Below are positions 9,165 to 17,038 of a stretch of 38,942 bases of DNA, one piece after another. The stretch comes from Pirellulales bacterium. GTDB taxonomy: Bacteria > Planctomycetota > Planctomycetia > Pirellulales > JAGQOS01. The stretch's first letter is position 1; every line of letters starts with the position of its first letter. The stretch covers positions 1-38,942 of the forward strand of contig JANQPJ010000093.1 of the NCBI GenBank assembly GCA_028289525.1, written 5' to 3'. The notes beneath the pieces are model-generated. The model saw only the letters and a list, made by a program, of their open reading frames with translations, did no database searches and was not told where the DNA came from. A program made the position numbers and the translations under genes.

Positions 9165-9589
9165 TGATGTTGACGCCTTTATTGGGAGCAATCGCGGGGA
9201 TTGCAACAAAGGATCTGGTCATCGCTGGTTTGGCGGGGATTTCTGCCGCCCTGGGGGCCAAGACCCTTTTTCGACGCGATGAAGCAGTCGAAGACCGACG
9301 TCGGAATGCAATCAAGATGGCCGCCGAATTAAAAACGATGGGGCTGGGGCGATTCTCGCCAATTCTCGAAGATTTTGCCGTGGGCGATCTGAGCAGCATG
9401 GTGCATCGCGTGCGAGCATTTCGCGACATGTTGGCCAGCGACGAAGACCGCTTGGCGTTTGTCGACGATGTGTTTGCCAAACAACTATTGCCGCGGCTTC
9501 GCGATCCTCAACGAGGTCAAGCGATCATTCAGGCGGTCGACGAATTTCGCCAAGGAGTCTCAGCATCTAGCAAGGAGCAGGCATCATGA
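9164..9589 (+). CDS. Small membrane-associated phage protein (holin-like position)
   Basis: The start is ATGATG behind GGAGG (spacing 5-8); the track start at 9122 has no site. The N-terminal 38 residues are hydrophobic with a hairpin look (LTPLLGAIAGIATKDLVIAGLAGISAALGA), then a charged soluble region to the end with no familiar motif (DLSSMVHRVRAFRDMLAS). It overlaps the next gene by ATGA. The position between hydrolases and a coiled-coil membrane protein would suit a holin or its partner, but the long soluble tail is not typical of one. Confidence 0.6.
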   Translation: MMLTPLLGAIAGIATKDLVIAGLAGISAALGAKTLFRRDEAVEDRRRNAIKMAAELKTMGLGRFSPILEDFAVGDLSSMVHRVRAFRDMLASDEDRLAFVDDVFAKQLLPRLRDPQRGQAIIQAVDEFRQGVSASSKEQAS

Positions 9590-9894
9590 ACCACGTGGCG
9601 ATTGCGGTCATTGGCTGGGGCTTGGTGATTGGCGTGGGCGAAGTGGTTGCCGGCTTGCCAGCGGTGCCCAGCCCGTCGGCGGTCTGCCAAGACGGAATGT
9701 GTCGCGCCGGGCAGCCAGAGAAACAGGCGGTAACACAGCGTCGCACGCCATTACCGCCTGCGTGGCCTGAGCGGGGGTATGTTGCTGGACAGCCGGTACG
9801 AAATGTTTGGCGGTTTTTGTTTCCGATCCGACGCCAGAGAGCAGGGCAAGGGCTGGAAGTCAACGCAGGAGAAATCCCGTGGCTGACGAATTAA
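9586..9894 (+). CDS. Small exported protein of the lysis-like set
   Basis: The 102-residue product starts at ATGA overlap. Residues 1-23 form a signal peptide or membrane anchor (VAIAVIGWGLVIGVGEVVAGLPA). The mature part has two Cys close together (VCQDGMCRAG) and is Pro/Arg-rich. No family is recognised. Its end overlaps the start of the next gene in another frame by 16 nt, an arrangement reminiscent of nested spanin pairs, though no lipobox is seen. Confidence 0.55.
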   Translation: MNHVAIAVIGWGLVIGVGEVVAGLPAVPSPSAVCQDGMCRAGQPEKQAVTQRRTPLPPAWPERGYVAGQPVRNVWRFLFPIRRQRAGQGLEVNAGEIPWLTN

Positions 9895-10283
9895 ACGCCG
9901 CCAGGCTCGATGCTCGCATTGATGATTTGGCCGAACGGACCGATCGCACGGATGAACGTCATGAAAAAACCAGTCGAATGGTGTTTCAAAAATTGGCCGT
10001 GATTGAGCGTCAGGTCGGAAAGGTCGAGCGTCAGTTGGTACGTGTGTCGGCGCAACTCGACTCGGAACAGCGGAGCATCAGGCACCGCTTAGAGAAAATC
10101 GACAGAGAGCAAGCCACGCACGAAGCGATCTTTACCGGTCGCAACGGAGTGGCGGGGTTGTTAGTTCGAACCGATCGGATTGAGCAACACGTGGCCTCCA
10201 GCCGTTGGCTCTTGAGGGCGGTGATTGTCACAGTGATTACCTTGTGTGCTACTTCGGTGGCTCGCGTGTTGTTAACAAGCTAG
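9879..10283 (+). CDS. Coiled-coil membrane protein, XhlA-like
   Basis: I chose GTG 9879 (VADELNAARLD) because GCAGGAG lies about 7 nt upstream; the longer track frame has no site. Residues 5-95 are a long coiled coil (RIDDLAERTDRTDE, QVGKVERQLVRVSAQLD), and residues about 112-132 form a membrane helix (LLRAVIVTVITLCATSVARVLL). The layout resembles XhlA/hemolysin-type proteins found beside phage holins and endolysins. Function as a lysis accessory is inferred from layout and position. Confidence 0.6.
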   Translation: MADELNAARLDARIDDLAERTDRTDERHEKTSRMVFQKLAVIERQVGKVERQLVRVSAQLDSEQRSIRHRLEKIDREQATHEAIFTGRNGVAGLLVRTDRIEQHVASSRWLLRAVIVTVITLCATSVARVLLTS

Positions 10284-10299
10284 AGCGAGTTTTGGTTTG

Positions 10300-10845
10300 A
10301 TGATTCGAGATCGAATCCGCGAGCTGCGTCGCGTGCCGGCTTCTGAGCTGGTTCCACATCCTCGCAACTGGCGAACCCATCCCGACGGTCAGCGCAAAGC
10401 CCTTCAGGCGGTCTTGGCCGAGGTTGGATTCGCTGACGCCTTGTTGGTGCGGGAGTTGGCCGATGGCAGGTTGGGCCTCATTGATGGCCATCTGCGGGCG
10501 GAAACAATTCCTGACATGCAAGTGCCGGTGTTGGTGTTGGACGTTGATGATCGAGAGGCTGAAAAAATACTCGCGACCTACGATCCATTGGCCGCCATGG
10601 CCGAAGCGGATCGTGAGCGTGCGACTGCCTTGCTTGCTGACATCGAGTTTGAGGACGAGAAGCTTGGGCCGCTGTTGGAATCCCAGTTGGCGGCAGAACA
10701 CAGCCAGCCGCCAATGTCGGCAGAGCATGGAAGATTGGATGAAGTATTTCAAGTGCTGGTGGAGTGTGAGGATGAGGCACAGCAGCGGGAGCTATTCGAA
10801 CGACTTGCTGCGGAAGGCCATGTCTGTCGCGTGCTCACACTTTAG
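10300..10845 (+). CDS. ParB-like nuclease-domain protein
   Basis: Residues 5-95 are a ParB/Spo0J N-terminal-like domain. ASELVPHPRNWRTHP is the first conserved strand and loop, VGFADALLVREL the second, and LIDGHLRAE corresponds to the box-II GxRRxxA region of the family. The chain continues with DREAEKILATYDPLAAMAEAD, usual in phage ParB-like proteins, then an acidic helical tail. There is no helix-turn-helix, so this is not a chromosome-partition ParB. This fold binds and hydrolyses CTP in partition ParBs and appears as a nuclease or accessory protein in phages. It lies 25 nt before the ABC-GNAT fusion. The true start is the second codon of the track ORF (ATG after TTG). Confidence 0.85.
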   Translation: MIRDRIRELRRVPASELVPHPRNWRTHPDGQRKALQAVLAEVGFADALLVRELADGRLGLIDGHLRAETIPDMQVPVLVLDVDDREAEKILATYDPLAAMAEADRERATALLADIEFEDEKLGPLLESQLAAEHSQPPMSAEHGRLDEVFQVLVECEDEAQQRELFERLAAEGHVCRVLTL

Positions 10846-10870
10846 CCAGGTTCCTGTCTAGGACGATTCG

Positions 10871-11977
10871 ATGCCAACGATTGAAGCAACTGTGCAATGT
10901 GAAGTGCACAATTCGTTTCGGGTGCAGCAGGTAGCCGGAATGTTTGGGCTAAAAGTAGATGGGCAAAACAAAGAGACGTTTGTGGTCGACGTGCCTGATG
11001 TTCAGGAATCGTGGCGGATCGGGGCCATTGTGGGGCCGTCTGGTAGTGGCAAGTCGACCGTTGCACGTTGTGCTTTTGGCGAGGCGGTCTTCGATCGGCA
11101 TGCTTGGCCTGCCGAGCGGGCGATGATCGACTGCCTGGGAGAGCGGCCGGTAAAAGAGGTCACTCAGACGTTAACAGCCGTGGGATTTGGCAGTCCGCCA
11201 GCGTGGCTGCGTCCGTATCACGTGCTGAGCAATGGAGAACAATTTCGTGCTGATCTGGCCAGAGCCTTGCTTGCCGAGACGCCACTGTTGGTTTTTGACG
11301 AGTTCACCAGCGTAGTCGACCGGACCGTGGCGAAAACAGGGTCGGCCGCATTGGCTAGGGCATTGCGGCGAGGGCAGCTCGACAAACGTTTTGTGGCGGT
11401 AACCTGTCACTACGACGTACTGGAGTGGTTGGAACCAGATTGGGTGGTCGACATGGCGCAGCTTGAGCTGCAACGGAGGCGTCTTCGGCGACCAGAAATC
11501 CGGCTCCGCATTGTTCCTTGCCATCACTCGGCGTGGCGTTTGTTTCGAAGACATCATTATTTAAGCCATTCAGTGAATAAAGCTTCGCATTGCTATCTGG
11601 CGCTTTGGGGGCAACGGCCAGTTGCATTTTGTGCCGTGCTGGCGATGCCAGGGCGACGTGGACGTTGGCGTATCTCGCGGATCGTGGTGCTGCCGGACTT
11701 TCAAGGCATTGGAATCGCAACGAGGTTTTTGGATGCGATTGCCGAGCAATATGCGAGCGAGTCGAAACGGGTAAATATCACGACATCGCATCCGGCCATG
11801 ATCGCCAGCTTGCGGCGCTCAGGACGCTGGCGTCAGGTCGGCGTCAAAAAAACAGGACACTGCGTCCAACGCGGTGCGCGAACTGGCGTGTTGAATTCGT
11901 ATGTGAAAAGTGTCTCCCAAGGGCGAGCCGTCGTGTCGCTGGAATATCTGAAGGCAGCCGCCTGTGGAGGTCGGTGA
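10871..11977 (+). CDS. ABC-type ATPase fused to a GNAT (Mom-like) acyltransferase domain
   Basis: Residues 1-200 are an ABC ATPase. Walker A is GPSGSGKST near 54, the signature-like helix LSNGEQFRADLARAL lies near 118, Walker B with D-loop is LLVFDEFTSVVDRT near 137, and the H-loop His is in VAVTCHYD near 175. Residues about 210-330 are a GNAT fold: RRHHYLSHS at the start, a substrate strand (PVAFCAVLAMPG), the acetyl-CoA loop IVVLPDFQGIGIATRFL, then TSHPAMIASLRRSGRW. No membrane segments exist, so it is not a transporter. A short HHYLS-type entry resembles Mom of phage Mu, a GNAT-fold enzyme that makes N6-carbamoylmethyl-adenine. With the adjacent ParB-like gene it suggests DNA base modification coupled to ATP hydrolysis. 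The domains are firm, the modification role is inferred. Confidence 0.85.
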   Translation: MPTIEATVQCEVHNSFRVQQVAGMFGLKVDGQNKETFVVDVPDVQESWRIGAIVGPSGSGKSTVARCAFGEAVFDRHAWPAERAMIDCLGERPVKEVTQTLTAVGFGSPPAWLRPYHVLSNGEQFRADLARALLAETPLLVFDEFTSVVDRTVAKTGSAALARALRRGQLDKRFVAVTCHYDVLEWLEPDWVVDMAQLELQRRRLRRPEIRLRIVPCHHSAWRLFRRHHYLSHSVNKASHCYLALWGQRPVAFCAVLAMPGRRGRWRISRIVVLPDFQGIGIATRFLDAIAEQYASESKRVNITTSHPAMIASLRRSGRWRQVGVKKTGHCVQRGARTGVLNSYVKSVSQGRAVVSLEYLKAAACGGR

Positions 11978-12059
11978 TGCAGATATGGGGCAACATGCGT
12001 CTGGTGGAAAGCAATGATCGACAACCCCGTAGACCGGTTTTGAGTTGGCAGACAATGAA

Positions 12060-12479
12060 ATGCTCGCAGGTGATTCAGCAGGCAGCCACTCCCAGCCCGA
12101 GCGAGCATCGGGCGAGAGGGCGAGTGCGCCACTCGACTCACAGCAATCGTGTTGGGTTATTCCTGAAGGCGCTAGAACGGTCGTCCCAGCCAGCTTGGTG
12201 CGCATCGTGGTCGAACGCCGCGAAGAGGTGTGTCCGAAAACCGGTGTCAAAACGGAAGTTTATGCCTACGACGCTCGGACGAGAATTTCGGCTGCCCAGG
12301 CGTTGGTCGCCATGCACCGGCAAATTCAAACCGAACAGACCAATGGACAGCGAGATGAGTCACCCTCGATCGCCGATTCTAAGCAACGCCAACGCCGACT
12401 TCTTGCTCTCGCTGAACAACTGCGAACTGCAGGCATGGATGGCGACATTGACTCCCTGGGAGCGGACTCTGGTGCTTGA
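12060..12479 (+). CDS. Hypothetical protein before terminase (possible small terminase subunit)
   Basis: The frame opens only at 12033; TTG 12045 and ATG 12060 are the possible starts, neither with a ribosome binding site. Residues 1-40 are low complexity (Ser/Ala/Gln). The body has a strand-like VPASLVRIVVERREEV, KTGVKTEVYAYDARTRISAAQALVAMH and a basic helical end (SKQRQRRLLALAEQLRTAG). Composition supports a real protein. Position just before the large terminase gene, which it overlaps by 125 nt in another frame, fits a small subunit, but no DNA-binding motif is clear. A strong ribosome binding site at 11977 serves another frame (see findings). Confidence 0.6.
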   Translation: MLAGDSAGSHSQPERASGERASAPLDSQQSCWVIPEGARTVVPASLVRIVVERREEVCPKTGVKTEVYAYDARTRISAAQALVAMHRQIQTEQTNGQRDESPSIADSKQRQRRLLALAEQLRTAGMDGDIDSLGADSGA

Positions 12480-13896
12480 AGACCTGTGTCAATTGGCCAG
12501 TCAATCGGATTGCCCAAGCAGTCCGGCAGAGTTGGGAGCCCGGGCTTGGGGACGTGTGTGGCGGATGGCCAGGCATCTGACGTTGCTGAACCGAACGCTG
12601 GTCGACTTGGCGCAACGGCGAATCAAACGTTTGTTGATCATGATGCCGCCTCGCCACGGAAAGTCGGTGCTGGCCAGCCAGTTTTTTCCCGTTTGGTATT
12701 TAGGAATGCACCCCGACCATCGTGTGTTGCTGGCAAGCTACGAAGCCACTTTTGCCGCCAGCTGGGGCCGCAAGGCCCGGGACTTGATGGAACAGTGGGG
12801 GCCTGAATTGTTCGGAGTCCGGGTGCGGGCAGATTCCTCGGCCGCTAATTCTTGGAATTTACGAAATCATTTTGGGGGGATGAGCACGGCGGGTGTTGGT
12901 GGGCCGATCACAGGGCAGGGGGCTGATTTGCTAATTGTCGACGACCCCGTCAAAAACGCCGAGCAGGCTTTGAGCGAAACCTATCGTGAAAAAGCTTGGG
13001 ATTGGTGGACATCGACCGCCTTTACCCGACTCGAGCCGAATGCCGTAGCGATTGTCGTACAAACTCGCTGGCATCAGGACGATTTGGCCGGACGTATTCG
13101 TGCCGAACAACAGGACGAAGCCTGGCGCGAAATTCGTTTTCCTGCGATCGCCGAACAGCACGATTGCTTAGGACGCAAGCCGGGCGAGGCGCTTTGGCCT
13201 GAACGCTTTTCGGTTGAGAAGCTGCGCCAGGTTGAACGGTCGATGCCTGTCCATTGGTGGCGATCGCTCTACCAACAGCAGCCAGGAAAGCACGAAAGTG
13301 TTTTGTGGCCGCTGGAATATTTTCAAGGCGACGATCTCTGGTTCGATGAGTGGCCCAGCGACTTGCAGCTGCGGGTGATGACGCTTGATCCTTCCAAAGG
13401 GCAGGGGACACGCCGGTCCGATTACTCGGCCTATGTGTTGTTAGCAGTTCAGGCGGGAGGGCTGGTTTGGGTCGAAGCAGACTTGTCAAACAGCCGGCCG
13501 CCGACCCAATTGGTCGACGACGGAGTTGCACTCTACAAGCGGTTTCGTCCTGAAGTGTTTCAAATTGAAGGCAATGCCTGGCAAGACCTGTTGGGCGGTA
13601 TGTTTGCCGAGGAGTTCCGAAAGCAAGGGCTGCTGCATGTGCGTGTCGGGGCCATGCACAACACGATTCGCAAGGAGCTAAGAATCGAAACTCTAGATGG
13701 CTTGCTCCGTGCCCGGCAAATCCGGTTTCGGCGAACGCCAGGCACAGAGCTTTTGGTCTCACAACTGCGCGATTTCCCGGCCGCACGTCATGACGACGGA
13801 CCGGACGCTCTCGAGATGGCTGTGCGAACCGCGAGAGATTGGTGGGATCAAGAGCCAAGCGAGGCGACGTCGCAGTTGCCGCACTTCGGATTTTAG
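12355..13896 (+). CDS. Phage terminase large subunit
   Basis: Packages DNA into the capsid with an ATPase motor and a nuclease that cuts concatemers. I chose ATG 12355 (MSHPRSPILS), 95 residues before Walker A; the track ORF is open back to 11590 only because the frame lacks stops across upstream genes. The ATPase part has LLIMMPPRHGKS (Walker A) and LLIVDDPVK (Walker B). The RNase-H-like nuclease part has LDPSKGQG (first Asp), FQIEGNAW (Glu) and DDGPDALEMA (last Asp). All catalytic groups are intact and the length (514 aa) is normal. The start could be ATG 12343, four codons earlier. Confidence 0.93.
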   Translation: MSHPRSPILSNANADFLLSLNNCELQAWMATLTPWERTLVLEDLCQLASQSDCPSSPAELGARAWGRVWRMARHLTLLNRTLVDLAQRRIKRLLIMMPPRHGKSVLASQFFPVWYLGMHPDHRVLLASYEATFAASWGRKARDLMEQWGPELFGVRVRADSSAANSWNLRNHFGGMSTAGVGGPITGQGADLLIVDDPVKNAEQALSETYREKAWDWWTSTAFTRLEPNAVAIVVQTRWHQDDLAGRIRAEQQDEAWREIRFPAIAEQHDCLGRKPGEALWPERFSVEKLRQVERSMPVHWWRSLYQQQPGKHESVLWPLEYFQGDDLWFDEWPSDLQLRVMTLDPSKGQGTRRSDYSAYVLLAVQAGGLVWVEADLSNSRPPTQLVDDGVALYKRFRPEVFQIEGNAWQDLLGGMFAEEFRKQGLLHVRVGAMHNTIRKELRIETLDGLLRARQIRFRRTPGTELLVSQLRDFPAARHDDGPDALEMAVRTARDWWDQEPSEATSQLPHFGF

Positions 13897-13948
13897 CTGC
13901 TCCGGACGATCAGGTGTTAGCAAACGCGGGATGAAAGGCATTTCGAGC

Positions 13949-15346
13949 ATGGGCAATCTGGAAACGGCATTAGCAGAGAACGAGCAGTTGCGCGAACAAC
14001 TTTTGCATGCGGAGAACGAGATGCTGCGCGAGTCGTTGGAATGTTATACACGCTATGTCGATCCAACCGACGCCTTGCGTGGGCCCGACGGACTCTGGTG
14101 GTCGCCGATCGGAAGTTCAAACGGGAGTGTGCCTGAGCAGACCTTCTGTTGGAGCGAAGCTCAGTTGCTCGAAGCCCGTCGGGTAGGCCGGCAGTTGGAA
14201 CGCTCGAATCCATTCGCGATCAACGGCCATGAAAACCGCATCAACTACATTGTCGCAACCGGCCACACTTACAAAGCCGTGCGAAAGCCGGGAAGTCAAG
14301 TGAGCGACGAACTGTTACGCACGGTTCAGGAGACATTAGACGACTTCGTGTGTGAGAACCGATGGCAGCAACGGCAGCAAGAGATTGTGCGCCGCCGTGA
14401 TCGAGATGGTGAAGCGTTTCTGCGGCTGTTTCTAGCGCCGGATGGCAAGGTGCGCGTCCGTTTTGTCGAGCCGGATCAGATCAACTGTCCTCCGGAGCTT
14501 ACTGGAAACCAAGCGGCAACGTTTGGCATTGAGACCGATCCAGACGACGTAGAAACGGTCGAGCGGTACTGGGTGGATGGTCGGCCCGTTTCGGCGGCGG
14601 AAATTCAACATCGAAAGCACGGGGTCGACGGCAATGTCAAGCGTGGCGTCCCGCTGTTTTATCCCGTTCGCAATAACCTTTGGCGAGCCGAGAAGTTGCT
14701 GGCCAACATGTCGACGGTGGCCGATGTTCAGACGGCGATTGCCATGATTCGGCGACACGATCGGGCAACACGCTCGGCGGCCGAAACCTTTCGGCAAGCG
14801 ACGGCCGACACGACACAAAACGCTTCGTCCGGCGATCCTTCGTTTCTACGGCGCTACTCGCCGGGAACAATTCTCGATTCGCCGAAGTCGATTGAATACG
14901 AATTTCCCGCGGCTGGGCTTGATGCCAGTCGTTATGTCCTGGTGTTGCAGGCAATGTTGCGGGCTGTGGCCTCGCGCCTGGTGATTCCAGAGTTCATGCT
15001 GACTAGCGATGCCAGTAACGCCAGTTACTCCAGCACGCTAGTGGCCGAGGGGCCAGCGGTGAAGATGTTTCAGCGTTGGCAGGCCGACATGCGCACAGAC
15101 GACTTGGCCATCATGCAGATGGTCGTCGACGCTGCGGAAAGGGCAGGGCGGTTGCCTCACGGGGTTAGCCGGCTAGTAGCGATTCAGGTTGGCCTGCCGC
15201 GTGTTGCTACGCGAGATGAAGTTGCCGAGGCCAGGGTTAATCGAATCTATCACCGGTTGGGCGTGAAATCAAAGCAGACGATCGCGGCCGAACTGGGGCT
15301 GGATTACGACCAGGAACGTCGCAATTTGGACGTCGGTGCTGTGTGA
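13949..15346 (+). CDS. Phage portal protein
   Basis: Forms the ring through which DNA enters the head. I chose MGNLETALAEN because AAAGG lies about 10 nt upstream; ATG 13931 is the alternative, and the track start lies inside terminase. After an N-terminal coiled coil (ENEQLREQLLHAENEMLRE) the protein has the usual portal layout: NPFAINGHENRINYIVATGHTY, the helix region DDFVCENRWQ, RRRDRDGEAFLRLF (wing strand), RVRFVEPDQI, then GVPLFYPV, LLANMSTVADVQ and SNASYSSTLVAEGP in the clip and stem region. The length (465 aa) is normal. It sits directly after terminase. Confidence 0.87.
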   Translation: MGNLETALAENEQLREQLLHAENEMLRESLECYTRYVDPTDALRGPDGLWWSPIGSSNGSVPEQTFCWSEAQLLEARRVGRQLERSNPFAINGHENRINYIVATGHTYKAVRKPGSQVSDELLRTVQETLDDFVCENRWQQRQQEIVRRRDRDGEAFLRLFLAPDGKVRVRFVEPDQINCPPELTGNQAATFGIETDPDDVETVERYWVDGRPVSAAEIQHRKHGVDGNVKRGVPLFYPVRNNLWRAEKLLANMSTVADVQTAIAMIRRHDRATRSAAETFRQATADTTQNASSGDPSFLRRYSPGTILDSPKSIEYEFPAAGLDASRYVLVLQAMLRAVASRLVIPEFMLTSDASNASYSSTLVAEGPAVKMFQRWQADMRTDDLAIMQMVVDAAERAGRLPHGVSRLVAIQVGLPRVATRDEVAEARVNRIYHRLGVKSKQTIAAELGLDYDQERRNLDVGAV

Positions 15347-15426
15347 ACGCTGTAGGGCATGATCGTTAAGTCTTCAAAGGTCGTGCAGGCAATTTGCCTG
15401 GGATTTGGACGAGGGAGGATAGTAAT

Positions 15427-16449
15427 TTGGATACATTGAATCCATTCGACGAGAAAATAGTCGAATACGTTAGCTCGCGTGGCGCGAAGATCGGGGTCGA
15501 CCGCGAAACCGGCGTCATTCGTGGTGTAAAAATCTTAGGACTGCACAGCAAGAATGACCGTGTCTATCCAGGGGCCACACTCGAGCGGGCCATCGGCTTG
15601 TACGAAGGAGTGCGGGTTAACGTCAACCATCCAGATGGTCCTCCTCACGCGCCAAGAAACTATCAGGATCGGCTTGGCGTGATCCGCAACGTCACTCGAA
15701 AAGAAGACGGTCTGTATGGCGATTTCTATTTCAACCCCCGGCATCTGCTGGCGGAACAGCTTATTTGGGATGCAGAGAACGCCCCTGGGCAGGTCGGCTT
15801 TTCGCATAACGTGACTGCCCGAACCTCGCGAAGCAAAGGGCAGACCGTGATTGATGAGATCGTGCAGGTGCGATCGGTCGATCTCGTGGCCGATCCGGCA
15901 ACGACGCGAGGTTTGTTCGAGCACCAGGCGTGTGGCGAACACAGCCCACGTGCAGAAATTTGGGACAACGTGCGCCATAGCTGGGTTCCTTTTACCCCAT
16001 TATCAACAGCGAAGGAGGAGGCGATGTCGTTAACTTTGGAAACGCTCAAGCAAGAGCACCTTGAACTTGTTGAAGCGATCAAGCAAGAAGCGTTGCGCGA
16101 GCACGAGCAGTCGGAGGCCGTATGTCAACGGGCCGCGCACTATGCACAACTGCGTGAAGAAAATCAGCAACTCAAACAACAGCAGCAGCGAGTCGAGTGG
16201 CTGGCCGCTGTGGAGCAAGCAATTCAAGAGGCTCATTTGCCTGAGATGCTCTGCACCGAGACATTTCGGCGCCAATGTGAAGCTGCCGAGAATCGAGCTG
16301 TGCTGAGCCAGTTGATTGAAGCACGGCAAGAAGACGCTCGGTTGTGGGCCGGTTCAGCGAAACCAGTGGCGGTTGCCCAACATCGCGACCGCGGGCTGGA
16401 CTCGGAAGAGGCCTTTGATCCGGCTCGTTTTGCCGTAGCAATTCGTTAG
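15427..16449 (+). CDS. Head maturation protease with C-terminal scaffold domain
   Basis: The start is TTG 15427, eight nt after a strong GGGAGG; the track start at 15394 has no site. Residues about 20-170 look like a phage prohead protease: VNVNHPDGP gives a candidate His, GQVGFSHNVT a candidate Ser, and IVQVRSVDLVADPATTRGLFE is the typical closing strand. From about residue 200 on the chain is coiled coil, with long Glu/Gln-rich helices (EQSEAVCQRAAHYAQLREEN, QLKQQQQRVEWLAAVEQA), as in scaffold proteins fused to or following the protease. The protein would assemble and then be cleaved inside the procapsid. Catalytic residues are inferred from position. Confidence 0.78.
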   Translation: MDTLNPFDEKIVEYVSSRGAKIGVDRETGVIRGVKILGLHSKNDRVYPGATLERAIGLYEGVRVNVNHPDGPPHAPRNYQDRLGVIRNVTRKEDGLYGDFYFNPRHLLAEQLIWDAENAPGQVGFSHNVTARTSRSKGQTVIDEIVQVRSVDLVADPATTRGLFEHQACGEHSPRAEIWDNVRHSWVPFTPLSTAKEEAMSLTLETLKQEHLELVEAIKQEALREHEQSEAVCQRAAHYAQLREENQQLKQQQQRVEWLAAVEQAIQEAHLPEMLCTETFRRQCEAAENRAVLSQLIEARQEDARLWAGSAKPVAVAQHRDRGLDSEEAFDPARFAVAIR

Positions 16450-16519
16450 TCCGAACACACCATCATCAGAACGACACCTATCTGTCTGAAAGTCTGACCA
16501 CGAAGAGGAGATTGAGAGA

Positions 16520-17002
16520 ATGGCAAATCAAATGCGATGGCGCTACGGAGACACCAAGCCAATTCAGCTGGCCGTTGATTCAGGAACGGTCATTGAGATT
16601 GGGGATCTTGTCTTTCTAGATGCCGACGATGGTAAGCCGGCGGCCGACTTGGCCTATGGCGCCTCGTTGGATGCGACTCAAGAGTCGCTGCACGATGTTT
16701 TTGCTGGCGTTGCCATGCAGGCCTCGTCGGCTGGCGACACGAGCGATATTCGAATCGCCACCAATGGGATTTTCGAGTTCGACCAAGCTCAGGCGAGCGT
16801 GCAAGTCGGAGATCGGGTAGGCGTCGATGACAATGCGGCGGGCGACACGCTGTTGAATCAACAGGTAATTGGCGTGCCCAGTTCGGCTCCTGAGCGGTCG
16901 ATCGGAACTTGCGCCAAGGCGGCCACCAACGCCACCAAGATCTTAATCGCGATCAACAGCACAGTGATGAACGATGGTCCCCAGGCGATCGCGACCTCGT
17001 AG
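16520..17002 (+). CDS. Head decoration or stabilisation protein (DUF2190-like)
   Basis: An AGGAGATTGAGAG ribosome binding site precedes the ATG. The 160-residue protein is strand-rich without membrane segments. The pattern of IEIGDLVFLD early, DVFAGVAMQASSAGDT in the middle and VQVGDRVGVDD late resembles capsid cement proteins that bind the shell surface. It lies between the protease/scaffold and the major capsid gene, the standard place for such a protein. Confidence 0.75.
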   Translation: MANQMRWRYGDTKPIQLAVDSGTVIEIGDLVFLDADDGKPAADLAYGASLDATQESLHDVFAGVAMQASSAGDTSDIRIATNGIFEFDQAQASVQVGDRVGVDDNAAGDTLLNQQVIGVPSSAPERSIGTCAKAATNATKILIAINSTVMNDGPQAIATS

Positions 17003-17038
17003 ACGTACTGCCAAGCAAGTTAATTGAGGAGAAGCAAC

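Noticed and set aside
11590-12354. A 768-aa terminase open from 11590
   Set aside because: The extra N-terminal 255 codons run out of frame through the ABC-GNAT gene and the next gene, with arginine- and serine-rich, non-protein-like composition; the start near 12355 gives a normal length.
13022-13858. A 278-aa minus-strand ORF over terminase
   Set aside because: Antisense shadow, Arg/Pro/Ala-rich composition, no ribosome binding site.
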